64,000 nucleotides of DNA, taken from Zoroaster sp. YZ-2022 (lineage: Eukaryota; Echinodermata; Asteroidea; Forcipulatida; Zoroasteridae). This document shows, piece by piece, positions 11,869 through 23,385 of this stretch; the stretch's first letter is position 1; every line of letters starts with the position of its first letter. The translations under genes were made by a program, and so were the position numbers. Below the pieces are notes generated by a model. It did no database searches, was not told the origin of the DNA, and saw only the letters and a list, made by a program, of their open reading frames with translations. The stretch lies in NCBI GenBank assembly GCA_029582265.1, contig CM055816.1:2074992-2138991 (forward strand). The letters are read 5' to 3'.

Positions 11869-14678
11869 ATTTATTCGAACCTACACCTTAATATCATTGG
11901 CACACAATGATGGTGCGTTCAAAAGAACAGAACAATGGTATAAAATTAACAACACTAAACAGTACAATGGAATAAAATTAAGCAACGAACATCAATAACG
12001 AAATAAATAAATAAATAAAATCAACAAAAATAAACAAAAAAGCAAACATTACGTGTACGCAATAACTAAAACTAAAACTAAAACGCTGATAACTAAAACA
12101 TAAAATCAGCAATAAAATAAATCAAAAGAATTAGAGCAAAAGAAAACCAAAGTACATACATACAGTAATACAGTTCTAAGCTAAGGATTGAACATGCTTT
12201 ATTTCAGATCTCTTTTCCATGTTTTTTTCAAATAGTTTTGCAAAAATTTGTCGAATATTATCTCAACCTCTTTTGGGAGGGACAGTGTTGAAAAGCCTAA
12301 AATGAAAATTAATTTTACATCGTTCGTAGCGTATAAATATTGGTTCAAAACGTCAGTGCAATCCAATAGAGCATGTTCAAGTTTATTCAATTCATCTACT
12401 CTGATCTGTTGGAGAGCAGGACAAACAAATAAAAATGTCTAATATCCTCATCACAGTTATTACCACAAAATTTTGCAAGATCCATTAATGTCATCTGACC
12501 ATCTAGATATTCTACTATCCAATGGTAGGGTATTGGAACGAAGTTTAAATTTAAAGAGATACACCTTCAAAAATCAACTTTATCTAATAGAATAATCTTC
12601 TAAGATATACTTTTCTTTAACTTGTGCATAATCAGTAAGTGAGGTTTTTGTTTTCAATGTCTTCCCATAATCATCTACCGCTAGTTCTTTTACTTTATTC
12701 ACCACTGACCTGGCCCAGTTTTGGGATGGCTGTTCAAGACCATTAATTAGATATTCAAAAATATTTTCACATTCGCATTTAATACATACGTCAAGAACAC
12801 ATTTCAAAAATTTAAATCGGATATCTGTGAAGTTGCAGTTAAGCTGTAGTTTGGCAATAAGAAGAAGTTTGAGGCCAGCGATCTGAATCCATCTTAATTA
12901 GGCGATCAATGTATTTTATTCGTGAGATGTCGTGCATTGTTTTTATAGGCAACCAACCAAGTTCCCCATATAAAGCAGAACGAGGTGTATTCCTGGAGGC
13001 TTTAAAATGTAACGTGCCAGTTGCAATTGTAATCGTTCTAATTTATCTATATCTGATTTGTTTAAATTACACCACACAGCTGAACCATAATTAATAGAAG
13101 GAAGTGCAATAGTTCTCCACAGTATGTCACCATAGTAAACCTAAAAGTTATCAAAATTGTCGATAATCGATTTGACATGAGCAATCAACCTGTTACCTTT
13201 CTTTATGACGTTTTCATATTGCATATGATCGTTTAAGTTACGAGAATCAAAACACCGGTATTTATATGATTCGGCTTCAACAATATAATTATCTCTAATT
13301 TCCACCGTTTCTCCTTATTAATACGTTTACCAATTACTAAGATATTAGAATTATCAGTTAAAATTGAGTTTCCCTCGCTTTGAAAAAAGAAGCGAGGTTA
13401 AGCATCTTGTTCATTTCATGATCGTTATTATGAGCAAAACAATATCGTCTGCCCAGAATAAACCACCAAGCCAATTATCATTAATCCTTACGCCCACATC
13501 ATGGGAGATAAGCATCTTTTGAACTCATTGATAAATATATTAAACAATACGGAGATAATACACATCCTTGTTTTACACCTGGTCGATTTCAAAAGTCAGT
13601 GTCTATATCACCAAATTTAACCGTACCCTTCACTTCTTTATAGAGCATGTCTATCAATCTCCAAACTTTGCCTCTAATTCCTGTTTGCCAAGCAGACTTA
13701 AGGAGACCGTCTCTCCAAACACTATCAAAAGCTTTCCTAAAATCCAGGAAAGCTATATAAGTATTTTTATTTTCTTTAAGTCGACATGCAGCTACACTTT
13801 TTAGAGTAAAAATATGGTCTTCACATCTGTGAGGCACGAAACCCTCCCTGAACCTCGGACAATACATCCGTTTCCTCTAAAAAATTGGAGATATTCGTAG
13901 ATATAATTCTGTTAAAGATTTTAGATACACATGAAGTTAGGGATATACCTCGATAGTTATTTAAATCTCTACGATCCCCTTTCTTATGAATTGGAATGAT
14001 AATACATTTGTTCCATTCTTGGGGTATTTTTTCAAGTTCAATAATCTTTTCAAAAAAGTAAAGTAATGATATCGTAATGTAATCCCCACCATTTGTAAGT
14101 AATTCATTTGTGATTCCGTCCAAACCAGGAGCTTTATTGTTTTTCGCAAGAGAAACAGCCTCCTTAACAATATTAATGTCAATTTCAATGTCATACAAAT
14201 TGCTTTGTCTGTCATCGTTATTGGGATGTTCTTTAGATAGTTCATCTCTTATTTGTTTGACAAAATGGCCCGTGAGATAACCATTACAATCATTTAGATC
14301 CATATTCGCTTTGCCAAGATTTTCCCAAAATTCTTTTACAGTGGTACCAATCATATTCTTGTCAGTAGTAACTTGTTCAGTTCCAGGGACTTCAGGCAAC
14401 GATTTCTGTAGTGTTACTCTTTCCAGTTTTACCTTAGTACTTTCAAAAATCTTTAAGATCTACCTCCTTTGTTTGCAATGTCAATAGATTGCCGTTACTC
14501 GTTTTTGCGTGATTTTCTTTAATCAATTTTTTAGCATGGTTACGCTTGTCCTGATATGACCTCCAGTATATTTCACCAATGTGGCCAATATCGTTAGTAA
14601 TATCATTACTACCTGTATTATCATTACTGCTCGTATCGATGTTGCTCTTTCCTGTATCTTTCTTCATACTTTTGACCC
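11869..14678 (-). mobile_element. 5'-truncated non-LTR retrotransposon (LINE), decayed
   Basis: Read on the minus strand, a reverse transcriptase ORF runs from about 14667 to 12199 with frameshifts. It shows 'APGLDGITNELL' and 'NNYRGISLTSCVSKIFNRII' (13821-14399), 'FLDFRKAFDSVWRDG' (13589-13867), a catalytic 'WADDIVLL' near 13440-13470, and a C-terminal Cys/His motif of the form C-x3-C-x4-C-x5-H-x5-C near 12430-12480, which suits the tail of LINE ORF2. The 3' UTR spans 11869-12198 and ends in an (AAAT)n-type tail at the left edge. The apurinic endonuclease domain is absent, so the copy is 5'-truncated. It sits inside the 120-bp minisatellite. The Jockey/I/CR1 side of the LINE tree is likely; the exact clade is not determined. 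Confidence 0.85.
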
Positions 14679-15045
14679 AATGGCGGTATTGTTACCCAAT
14701 GGCGGTATTGTTACAGGATTAGTACTCCCAATAGACAGAGGCCATGTAGCCTCGCCTGGCAGGGCTTTCTCGAGCTTGGCTCTACCAAGCCCTGGTTATG
14801 TTGATTGGCAGGTACTGTATTGTTACAGGATTAGTATTCCCAATAGACAGATTAAGAGGCCACGTAGCCTGGGCCTGGCCGGGCTTCTCAAAGGCTTGGC
14901 TCTACCAAGCCCTGGTTATGTTGATTGGCAGGTACTGTATTGTTACAGGATTAGTATTCCCAATAGACAGATTAAGAGGCCACGTAGCCTGGGCCTGGCC
15001 AGGCTTCTCAAAGGCTTTTTGTCCTCCTCCTCTAGCTGGTTGGCA
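14679..15045. repeat. 120-bp minisatellite, right part
   Basis: Continuation of the array at 11431-11868. Two adjacent units, with ttacaggattag starting near 14823 and 14943, are exactly 120 bp apart and nearly identical. At the junction with the LINE, a segment of about 19 bp (cccaatggcggtattgtta) is present twice at about 14679-14715. Confidence 0.85.
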
Positions 15046-15289
15046 AATTTCTAAATGGTTAGTGCAGTTTTGATTGATAACCAATAAGAATCAAGAGATA
15101 TGTACAGGAATTCCTGTATAAAATGTCTTACCAGCATGATCTGAGAGCCATCTCAAGCAACCTTCAACTTCATTACGTCTCTGGAACTATAAGTAAATAA
15201 TGAATTCACTTGATATATATGTACATGTACATGTATAACACCAACACCACAGTCATATAGTGTATAGTTATATCTCTACTTCACAAATT

Positions 15290-15565
15290 CTTTCTGCAGC
15301 ATCGCCATCTGCTGGGTCAAACTCAACAGACTAAGAACTGGTCATGGCCGATTTGGACATAACATGCTCCGCATGGGACTAAGTGACAACGCTAAATGTA
15401 CCTGTGGTCATGATGACCAGACTGTACATCACATCGTTCATGACTGTATTATTTACAGATGTGATGGAAATTTAACTGAACTTGACCAGTCTGCATTAAA
15501 CTGGATCCATAATCTAACCTTGTCATGTTAACTTTGTACGAACCATACGATAAATAAATAATAAA
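15290..15565 (+). mobile_element. LINE 3'-end fragment
   Basis: An open frame from 15313 to the TAA at 15529-15531 reads 'LNRLRTGHGRFGHNMLRMGL', then a Cys/His cluster 'CTCGHDDQTVHHIVHDC', followed by an (ATAA)n-like tail at about 15540-15560. This is the classic C-terminus of LINE ORF2 (after RT and RNase H) with its 3' tail, so it is a severely 5'-truncated copy. Its family differs from the LINE at 11.9-14.7 kb. Confidence 0.75.
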
Positions 15566-15895
15566 TATATCCTGATGGTGAAAGCCTCCATTCTGGAGGT
15601 GACAGACTCCATCATGGTGGTTAAAGCCACCATAACAGATGTAAAATCCTATATCCCAGAGATGAAATCATTTCTATTTCAGAGATGATTTTTCCAGAGA
15701 TGAAAATCTCCATGCAAAATCTGTAAGCCTCAATGCCAGAGGTGTAAGCCTCAATCCCAGAGGTGTAAGCCTCCAATGCCAGAGGTGTAAGCATCAATCC
15801 CAGAGGTGTAAGCCTGTATCCTGAAGGTGAAAGCCTCCATTCACAATCAGAGGTTAAAGCTTCCATTACAGAGGAGAAAGCCTTCGTCTCAAATT
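15566..15895. repeat. Minisatellite, about 24-bp unit
   Basis: Repeats of the type cagaggtgtaagcctcaatc and variants (gaaagcctccattctggagg) recur at roughly 24-bp spacing. The 81-codon minus-strand ORF across it (15621-15866) is a product of the repeat, as its 'EAYTSGI' units show. Confidence 0.7.
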
Positions 15896-16850
15896 TCAGT
15901 CAAAACTTACTTTTAGATTGGCACAGATAGCGATATCCAATGGGTAATCTACCAGAGGTCCACGAATCAATGGAATATATCAATGATGCCTGCATACATG
16001 GTAATATAGCTTTGTAAGGATATACAATGCTTATCTCTACATGGGGAGATAGCCTTTATCATCTGGTAACTCACACAAAGTGTCTCAAATTACTAACTCA
16101 TGGAACTTCTCCATACATACAGGCTGTAATCAGAAGTAAGAAAAAAACAGAAATAGAAATGTTAAAAACCACACTTGGTTTGAATTGATTTAAACTCAAT
16201 ATATATTTGAATAACATGTTAACAACTTTAAGGGACAATATTGATACTAACAATCACGAGCATTTTTCAATAATAGGGGCATGGAATCAGTGTCCTGGTT
16301 TAAAATGAACAGTCACTACAAAGTACTTGCTCATTTGTATGCAGCAGCTTAACGATAACTATTGACACCGAATTAATCATGTGGGAGAATTATTATTTTC
16401 CAGTTACTGAGTTAATCTAACATTAGTAGTACAATTCCATGTACCCTGTTGATCATTGACGATACTGTCCCTTTTAATATATACATGTATGTACACGAAA
16501 ACAAAAGGTTGAATTCTTGATTTTATTTGAATAAAGTTTGTTTACTTCAAGACACTCCTGATAATATTGTCTTAGAAATTACAGAAGTAAAACCAAACTA
16601 AAATTGGGAGCCAAGAAATTTCATATGAAATAAATGTATTCAGTTATTATAATGTTGTCATGTCGCGATTCTTAAAGCCGTTTTCTTCTGTTTATAACGT
16701 TCTCTTTAGCCTGGAGATACTGTTTTCCAATCGTTTTCACATATTTGTTTCGTTTTGTTGGCACTTTTACCTTTTAAGTAACTTTCTTATACATATATTT
16801 TATTTCTCAATATTTAATTTTATTATTAATTTTAAGTCCCCTGTTAATTG
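15896..16850. other. AT-rich stretch, nothing recognised
   Basis: No coding or repeat structure could be supported here apart from scattered short A/T runs. Confidence 0.4.
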
Positions 16851-16869
16851 CTTTTAAGTGTTATTATAA

Positions 16870-16957
16870 TGCCTTGGTTTTATAGTTCTTATTGTGGCGC
16901 TTTGAGGTTTTATAAGCGCCATGTATAAATATCTTTTATTATTATTATTATTATTAC
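16870..16957 (+). repeat. SINE-like 3' tail ending in (ATT)n
   Basis: The sequence tgtggcgctttgaggtttta, then taagcgccatgtataaatat, then (TTA)n matches the general form of invertebrate SINE/LINE tails, with a short hairpin ggcgctt/aagcgcc before a trinucleotide microsatellite. A tail of similar form occurs at 36.9-37.0 kb. The 5' part and the tRNA-related head were not identified. Confidence 0.45.
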
Positions 16958-17261
16958 ATGTGACATTGTACTAAAAAATCTCTAAATTTACTTCCCATCA
17001 ACAATACACAGACCAGAAGACGAGGGAGCTAGACTGGATCTGTTTTTCCTTATCAAGGGAGGGAAGTAATACTGGCATGTACTTGGAATTTGGTCACATA
17101 CACGTATTATCTTGACTTAACCTTCCCACTCACTACTGCATGTGCTGAACTTTGGTGGCAAGTAGCTACAGTGGTCAAGAACTCAGTCAACTGACTTTTG
17201 GGCGCTGTTGAACCAACTGTGCTACGCAGGGGTGATTTTGACTGTTTTTGACTGTAAATAT

Positions 17262-17492
17262 TTTTATACTACACAGTGTTACCGCAAACCAACCGACCAC
17301 TATACTACACACAGTGTCACGACAAACCAACCGATAACTTTATACTACACAGTGTTACCATAGACCAACCAATACTTTTATACTACACACACAGGTGTTA
17401 CCGCAAACCAACCGATACTTTATACTACACAGTGTTACCGCAAACCAACCGATATACTACACAGTGTTACCGCAAACCAACCGATACTTTCC
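17262..17492. repeat. Minisatellite, units of about 32-43 bp, six copies
   Basis: Six tandem copies built around tatactacacagtgttacc and gcaaaccaaccgatac, with unit length varying through short insertions. The open frames across it are repeat artefacts. Confidence 0.8.
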
Positions 17493-18513
17493 TACCTTAA
17501 TGCAAAATGCACCCTATGGTTCAATAAACACATATTTGACATCCAAAAAACCACACAGGGTGCAACACTCAAAAATCTTTGTTTTATACTCCAAAATCTA
17601 CTGCTGATTTTGCCTGATTTTGATGGATTCAGTACTCACAGTATAGCCAGTGAATAGAGCATATGTGGCCGTGTACCAAATCCCATCAAACTCCACCGGC
17701 TGCTTTTGCTGGATTCAGGGAACTGATGTATATGCCAAACCATGGATGCTTTGCATTTGCTACTGTCCAGCAATTGGTACACATACTGCTTTTACTGCAT
17801 GTTGATAGATTTTAGGCACATATTTGGGATGGTTTCCAAAATGCCTAAGGTTAAGAAAATATTTCAAATTGTTACTTTGCTTGCCCTTCACAAAAAATAA
17901 GGAGGGGACTAACTATACATAACAACAAAAAGAAAAGCGTCACTAAATATTTATTATTTTCATTTTATAATTAATATATATTTGTTTAATGAAGAAATAT
18001 TATGAGTATGAGGTGTAACACGAACACAATGTGACAAATTTGGTTGACCTCCAAAATTCGTCATGCACGTGACGTCTATAGAGGACACATAAGCTAAACA
18101 CTGCGGTTCCTCAGACTTATCCAAAATTTAGGGAGTGACGTTTTCTTTTGCTGTTATGTGTATATTGTTGTACCTGGCAAGCTATATAACTGGGAATACT
18201 TTATACATGCCAAAAAGGAAATAAAGAAGATCTGTGACGGATGTGAATGAAATGAAATAACATACCCATCCAAAGGAACAGTGAGAGACTTACCCATTTG
18301 TTTCTCACTGTATAAACTGTAATGATGAGTCTAATATGAATGGATGCCTTCTACCATTGTACAACCACCTACATGTAACACATCAAGAAAATACCAGCAG
18401 GTATAAATATTATTGCAGCTTAACATTGTAATTATCTGACATGATATACAAAACTAGTCAAATTCAATTTATAATAACGAGTTCAGACATTATACTGTAG
18501 TAGGGTCCATCCA
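17493..18513. other. Intergenic stretch, nothing recognised
   Basis: No coding, RNA or repeat feature could be supported between the minisatellite and the assembly gap. Confidence 0.4.
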
Positions 18514-19013
18514 NNNNNNNNNNNNNNNNNNNNNNNNNNNNNNNNNNNNNNNNNNNNNNNNNNNNNNNNNNNNNNNNNNNNNNNNNNNNNNNNNNNNNNN
18601 NNNNNNNNNNNNNNNNNNNNNNNNNNNNNNNNNNNNNNNNNNNNNNNNNNNNNNNNNNNNNNNNNNNNNNNNNNNNNNNNNNNNNNNNNNNNNNNNNNNN
18701 NNNNNNNNNNNNNNNNNNNNNNNNNNNNNNNNNNNNNNNNNNNNNNNNNNNNNNNNNNNNNNNNNNNNNNNNNNNNNNNNNNNNNNNNNNNNNNNNNNNN
18801 NNNNNNNNNNNNNNNNNNNNNNNNNNNNNNNNNNNNNNNNNNNNNNNNNNNNNNNNNNNNNNNNNNNNNNNNNNNNNNNNNNNNNNNNNNNNNNNNNNNN
18901 NNNNNNNNNNNNNNNNNNNNNNNNNNNNNNNNNNNNNNNNNNNNNNNNNNNNNNNNNNNNNNNNNNNNNNNNNNNNNNNNNNNNNNNNNNNNNNNNNNNN
19001 NNNNNNNNNNNNN
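18514..19013. other. Assembly gap, exactly 500 N
   Basis: A run of 500 N. The round number suggests a placeholder of unknown true length. Confidence 0.98.
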
Positions 19014-19840
19014 ATCCCCGTTCGTCATCACTTTCAATGACAGGGCGTCTGCTGAATCTTCTACACATGTCCGACAGAGACGGGTTGAATGTGTTCTTTG
19101 TGTTTATATTTTTGTGTCATTTGTATGTTTGCTTTTTTTAATTTTTTTTTACACCTATGAGCCCCGATGCGTACAGCGCGACATGAAACACATTTCCGTT
19201 CAATTACGCGAGTAATTGTAAAATTTAACTTTCTGTAAATTAACAAAAGCGAAGCAAAACAAAACAAAACCAGAATACATGTAAAATAAAACACAAAATT
19301 TTGATAACGGGCTGCAACAACACGTGGGGTGCGAATAGGCGCAATGTTTAATACTACTATAGGAAAGGTCCTATAGATATATGCATGGACCCGTTACTCA
19401 ACAAATGTAATGTATAAAACGGTAATAGTTTGCTTTACAAATGCAATTTGTTGCAATTTTCCATAAATAACGAATTCGACCATGCAATAGTTTCCACTTC
19501 AAAATAAAAATATGAGGTTTACAATTAAAATGAACGTGTTATTAGTAGGCCCGGTATAACGTCAGCGGCATTATGCATCACACTTGTCGATACAAAGCTG
19601 GCCGTTTAAACACAGACATACACGAATATAATTTTATTTTAATGATTTAATCGAACAGTTAATATTCATAACAGACTTGCTAATTATCTCTTTTTGGAAT
19701 ATGTGTTGGCTCTGAAAAGAGCAGTTGTTTCCTATCCTACATGTACATCCCCAGAATCTTGGAGCACTTCTTGAATATGGAGACCCTTGAACAATAATAG
19801 TGCTCAATTGTTGAAACATTCTGCCGGTGCCTCTAGCTTC
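19014..19840. other. Flank of the decayed Polinton, nothing recognised
   Basis: AT-rich host sequence up to the left end of the Polinton. It ends in gcttc (19836-19840), the left copy of the presumed target-site duplication. Confidence 0.5.
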
Positions 19841-20228
19841 AGTAGTATGTTAGATGAGGGATGGAGGCCCGCAGCTATAAAAGATATTTTTTATCAAAAT
19901 CCCACTATACCTATACGGGGTTTTTTTTATGATAAAAATCCCGCTTTCAAGGTTTCTATTTAGTAACGAAATAAACAACAAAAAAAGATATTTTTGATCA
20001 AAATCCCCCTATACCTATGCAGGGGTTTTGATGGTTACAAAACCCTTATGTTTTCTTAAACATGAAAACTTCACTATGAACAGATCCCCCTATACCTATA
20101 GGGGGTCGCATACTCAAATCATTTTGACCTCATCAAAAAATCGATGAGGCTAAATCTGTACCTTAAAAAATGTTACTTTAAAAAGTGAGATAATGAAATA
20201 ATATTATATTGTTTAATAATAAAGATGT
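19841..20228. repeat. Left terminal inverted repeat of the decayed Polinton
   Basis: It pairs with the reverse complement of 34694-35071 over its whole length. Matching landmarks are agtagt-tgttagatgagg at the tip, gcggctataaaag versus gcagctataaaag, catgaaaacttcactatgaa, the agggggtcg segment, atcgatgaggctaaatctgt, and ttgtttaataayaaagat at the inner edge, next to a start codon. It contains several imperfect palindromes around cccctatacctatagggg. Confidence 0.9.
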
Positions 20229-20437
20229 ATACAAAGAAACAACTCAAATACGCATTGAAACAATTGAAAATATTTAATCGATCAATATGTAATAGTAACG
20301 TAAAATTACTATTGATTAAAAAAGACGATAAATATCACCACGTTTGTAGAATAGTTGAAAAAGAATTACCATCTGGATACACAGCAAACGGAGACGTAAC
20401 TCGTATTCGCACGGTTATTACGAGATTTGGTGAGTAA
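20225..20437 (+). CDS. Small lysine-rich ORF at the TIR edge (decayed Polinton)
   Basis: A 70-codon ORF starts right at the inner edge of the left TIR, in the same aataataaagATG context as the polymerase start of the intact element. It begins 'MYTKKQLKYALKQLKIFN' and is rich in Lys and Tyr. I do not recognise a family. Because the host element is degraded, it may be a truncated remnant. Its position at the end opposite the polymerase suggests a TIR-driven gene. Confidence 0.4.
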   Translation: MYTKKQLKYALKQLKIFNRSICNSNVKLLLIKKDDKYHHVCRIVEKELPSGYTANGDVTRIRTVITRFGE

Positions 20438-20523
20438 TCTCACAGAGGCTTTAACGTGTGGTTTTTAAAAAGAAATTTAAAAAGTGACATATTGAATTTA
20501 ATATTATATTGTTTAATAGTAAG

Positions 20524-20740
20524 ATGGAGAAAGACGATGATTTTGTGTGAATAGCTTTTAGTTGAGTAAAAACTGCAAGTGTTGTAGAATAGTATTCGCG
20601 GATGATGTCTATTGCCCGATGCATCGACTGGCGTATTCGGCTAGGAAAAAGTATTCCACTTGCATGTTATAGATGTAAAATGGCACAAAAGCAAAAGCAG
20701 GCTCGTGTACGAAATGCACGAAGATATTAAATGTAGCGAG
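20524..20740 (+). pseudogene. Cysteine-rich small protein remnant
   Basis: After a start at 20524 the plus strand shows, across frameshifts, 'CKCCRIVFADDVYCPMH' and then 'CYRCKMAQKQKQARVRNARR'. The Cys/His spacing suggests a small zinc-binding protein with a basic tail. Stops interrupt it. No family is recognised. Confidence 0.4.
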
Positions 20741-23340
20741 GTAAAATCTAAACGATCGTATAATATAGTAATGAAAGGGTGTTAGAAAAGAATTTATAAA
20801 TTATAAATTACAATTTGCGCCGCGCTGGGGCATGGAGGTCTATCGAACGTTTTTACGCTCCGCTACTCGCCCAAACTTGAACTGTTTTTGCTGACTTGAA
20901 GCGTAATAGCTCTTGTTATCGTCAGCTTCTTTAAACTCAAAGTTTTTCTATAAAATTTTTTCTGCATTTACAACATCGAAGGTTTACTTGCTTTTAACCT
21001 CTGGTTCCTCTTTGCGACAGCGTTACGGATTTTTCTTTTCATTTTATAATATTTTCTCGCTCTTCAGTCACGGTACAAATTCTTCTTGGTTGATGTAACC
21101 GTCTTCTAAGCTTTACTAACGTGGTTTTCGATCGTGTTGAGTTTACTCAACGCTAAAATTAATGTTCATCGTGTTTTAACTTTTTTTATAACATTTATTT
21201 TTAGCGTATCTGATGAGCAGCTGCCCCCGCCTTCAAAGCTAAACAACTAAAGCGAATCCTACCGGCGATGATACGACGGTAGTGATACTAACTATTCCGA
21301 TGGACCCAACTCCCACTTCAGCCCAATCCTGCGAGAGTTTCTACAGCGTTACAAGCGTTTATGATTTTATTATATTTTTTATATACACCCTCGTTCGTTT
21401 ATTTCAATTCGTAATTCTTTTTGAATATCATCGATTTTTTTACCAATCAAATGATTTGGCGTCATTCGTCAAAAGGTGGTAAATTTTTGGATAAAGTACG
21501 TTCGTTGATGAATAAATTTGGATAAAAAGAAATACATTCGTCGATTCTATATGTGTGCTCATTGTTTTATTAATAGAAAACAAAAAAAAAAATATATAAT
21601 TTGACGACTAAATGATAACTTTTTATATCGCGACTGATGACAACTTTTATATCGTAACAATTCCAACATATAAAGAGCCGAAAAAGGTTGCTTATTTTAA
21701 AGCGTTAAAGTTGATGCGTTTAAAATTTTAGAAACACATCCCAGATTCTAAAAGCCGTGAATACTCATTGAAATAAATTAAATCACCTGCATTGATATAA
21801 TAAATCTAATATAAACACATCATTCGTTTCAATTATATTATTTTTTATAAAAACACATGGTTTTTGTTGGTCGGTTTCATCATCGTATGAAGAGCCAGAG
21901 TATTTATTTAACATACATTGAACTGATTATTGGGGCTTAAGAACATGAACCATCGGACGATTCTCAGTATGCCATATAATTTTTTATTACATTGTTAAAT
22001 TGTACAAGGTTATATTTGTTGTAAATCATCCGTGTTGATATGTCCACTAGTTTCAAAAATATTTTCTCGTTGCTACCACCGTTTCACCACCGTTTAGTTC
22101 TTGAGATAAACTCGCTCACTCGTTTTCGACTCGGTCACGTAAATACTCGCCATTTTTATTTATAATGCTCATTATTTAATTCGATGGTAAACTTGCAATT
22201 TTATATTAAAACAGATTTCTGAATTTTGAAAGAACAGAAGAAACTTTCCTTCTACAAAAACTTTCTAACGTTTCATTTAAAACACATTTCGTTATTTAAA
22301 TGTTGAATTTCATCATCGAAAATGAAATTTTTTCATCGTTGCGGAGAAGGGACCATAATAAATGTTGGGGAATAATCGCGCGTGGGTGAATGCGTGACAG
22401 AAACTATCGGTTTATAAACTGCGTGAAAATACTACAGTACGTGGGCGCGGTCGTAAACAAGAAAAAGAGTTGTTTAAACGTATCGTGCCATCCCTAGTAC
22501 AACGTCGACTTTTCGATTAAAACTAATCGCTGTAAAATTTCATCTCTGTTTAGATATCCGTGATCATTTATTAAATTTCGTCTTTCGATTCATCGCTAGC
22601 GATCGTTCCTAATAAGTAATATTCGTTGTACGCTTCGCGTTAGCGACTCGGTCAATAAATACTCGCCATGTTATATAATTTCAACATTCCGAAATAATGG
22701 GGAAACCGTTGGTGTATATCTCTACTTTGCTATCTCTAACTCTCAAAACTCAACTCGTTAAAAGTTCAGGTAATTTTTGCTAATGGATTTGTATATTGCA
22801 TGAACATGCTTTCACCAAGCAACGCGTCTCGCAAAGGCGGGAAAAGTTCGTGTATGACTTTTCCGTTGAAATAATTATCGGTTGTAGAATTTGATCACCA
22901 ATGAATGTAAAATTTAAAAATTTATTTTGCGTCAATTTTGTTGGTGTTATTCCCCGCGGGTTGAAATTCGCTATGCAACCCCAATAAATTAGCTAAGCAG
23001 ATGTCGTTAACGCTCTTGTTCGCTTGAATAATATTAACGTGTATTCACCATTGGTTTATCGATTCTAAACGTTATCAAGGCTCATTTTTAGTTATAATCG
23101 ATAATTTCAAATTTGTAAAAGGCCCGCTTCGATAAATTTACTTACCACCTTCCGGTTCACCAACCGTACGAATTAGTATTCTTTCTTTTTTTTTTACGAA
23201 TGTTGTAATATCCTACCAAAGTGTTTTACGCTGTGTAATATAATCGAGAGATTGCCTCGCCGATTATCGATAACGTTTTTCTAATTGAATCGATCCACCT
23301 TCTTTGCAATTTCGATTTCAAACGGTATGATACATTTTAT
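20741..23340. other. Interior of decayed Polinton, genes too eroded to identify
   Basis: The T-rich plus strand suggests mainly minus-strand coding. Two similar start regions can be seen on the minus strand, ATGGCGAGTATTTACGTGAC near 22155 and ATGGCGAGTATTTATTGACC near 22667, both reading 'MASIY' at first, which points to a duplicated gene. A capsid-maturation protease is expected in Polintons and could lie here, but I could not recognise one. Confidence 0.4.
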
Positions 23341-23385
23341 TATTAAACATTATATGTAACTTTTCTAATAATAAATGACGCTACC

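Noticed and set aside
7237..17492. CRISPR-like regular repeats
   Set aside because: Units are contiguous or vary in length with no unique spacers, the context is eukaryotic, and no cas gene is present.
18483..19068. ORFs spanning the N run
   Set aside because: They consist almost wholly of undetermined residues; the same holds for the one at 35094-35729.
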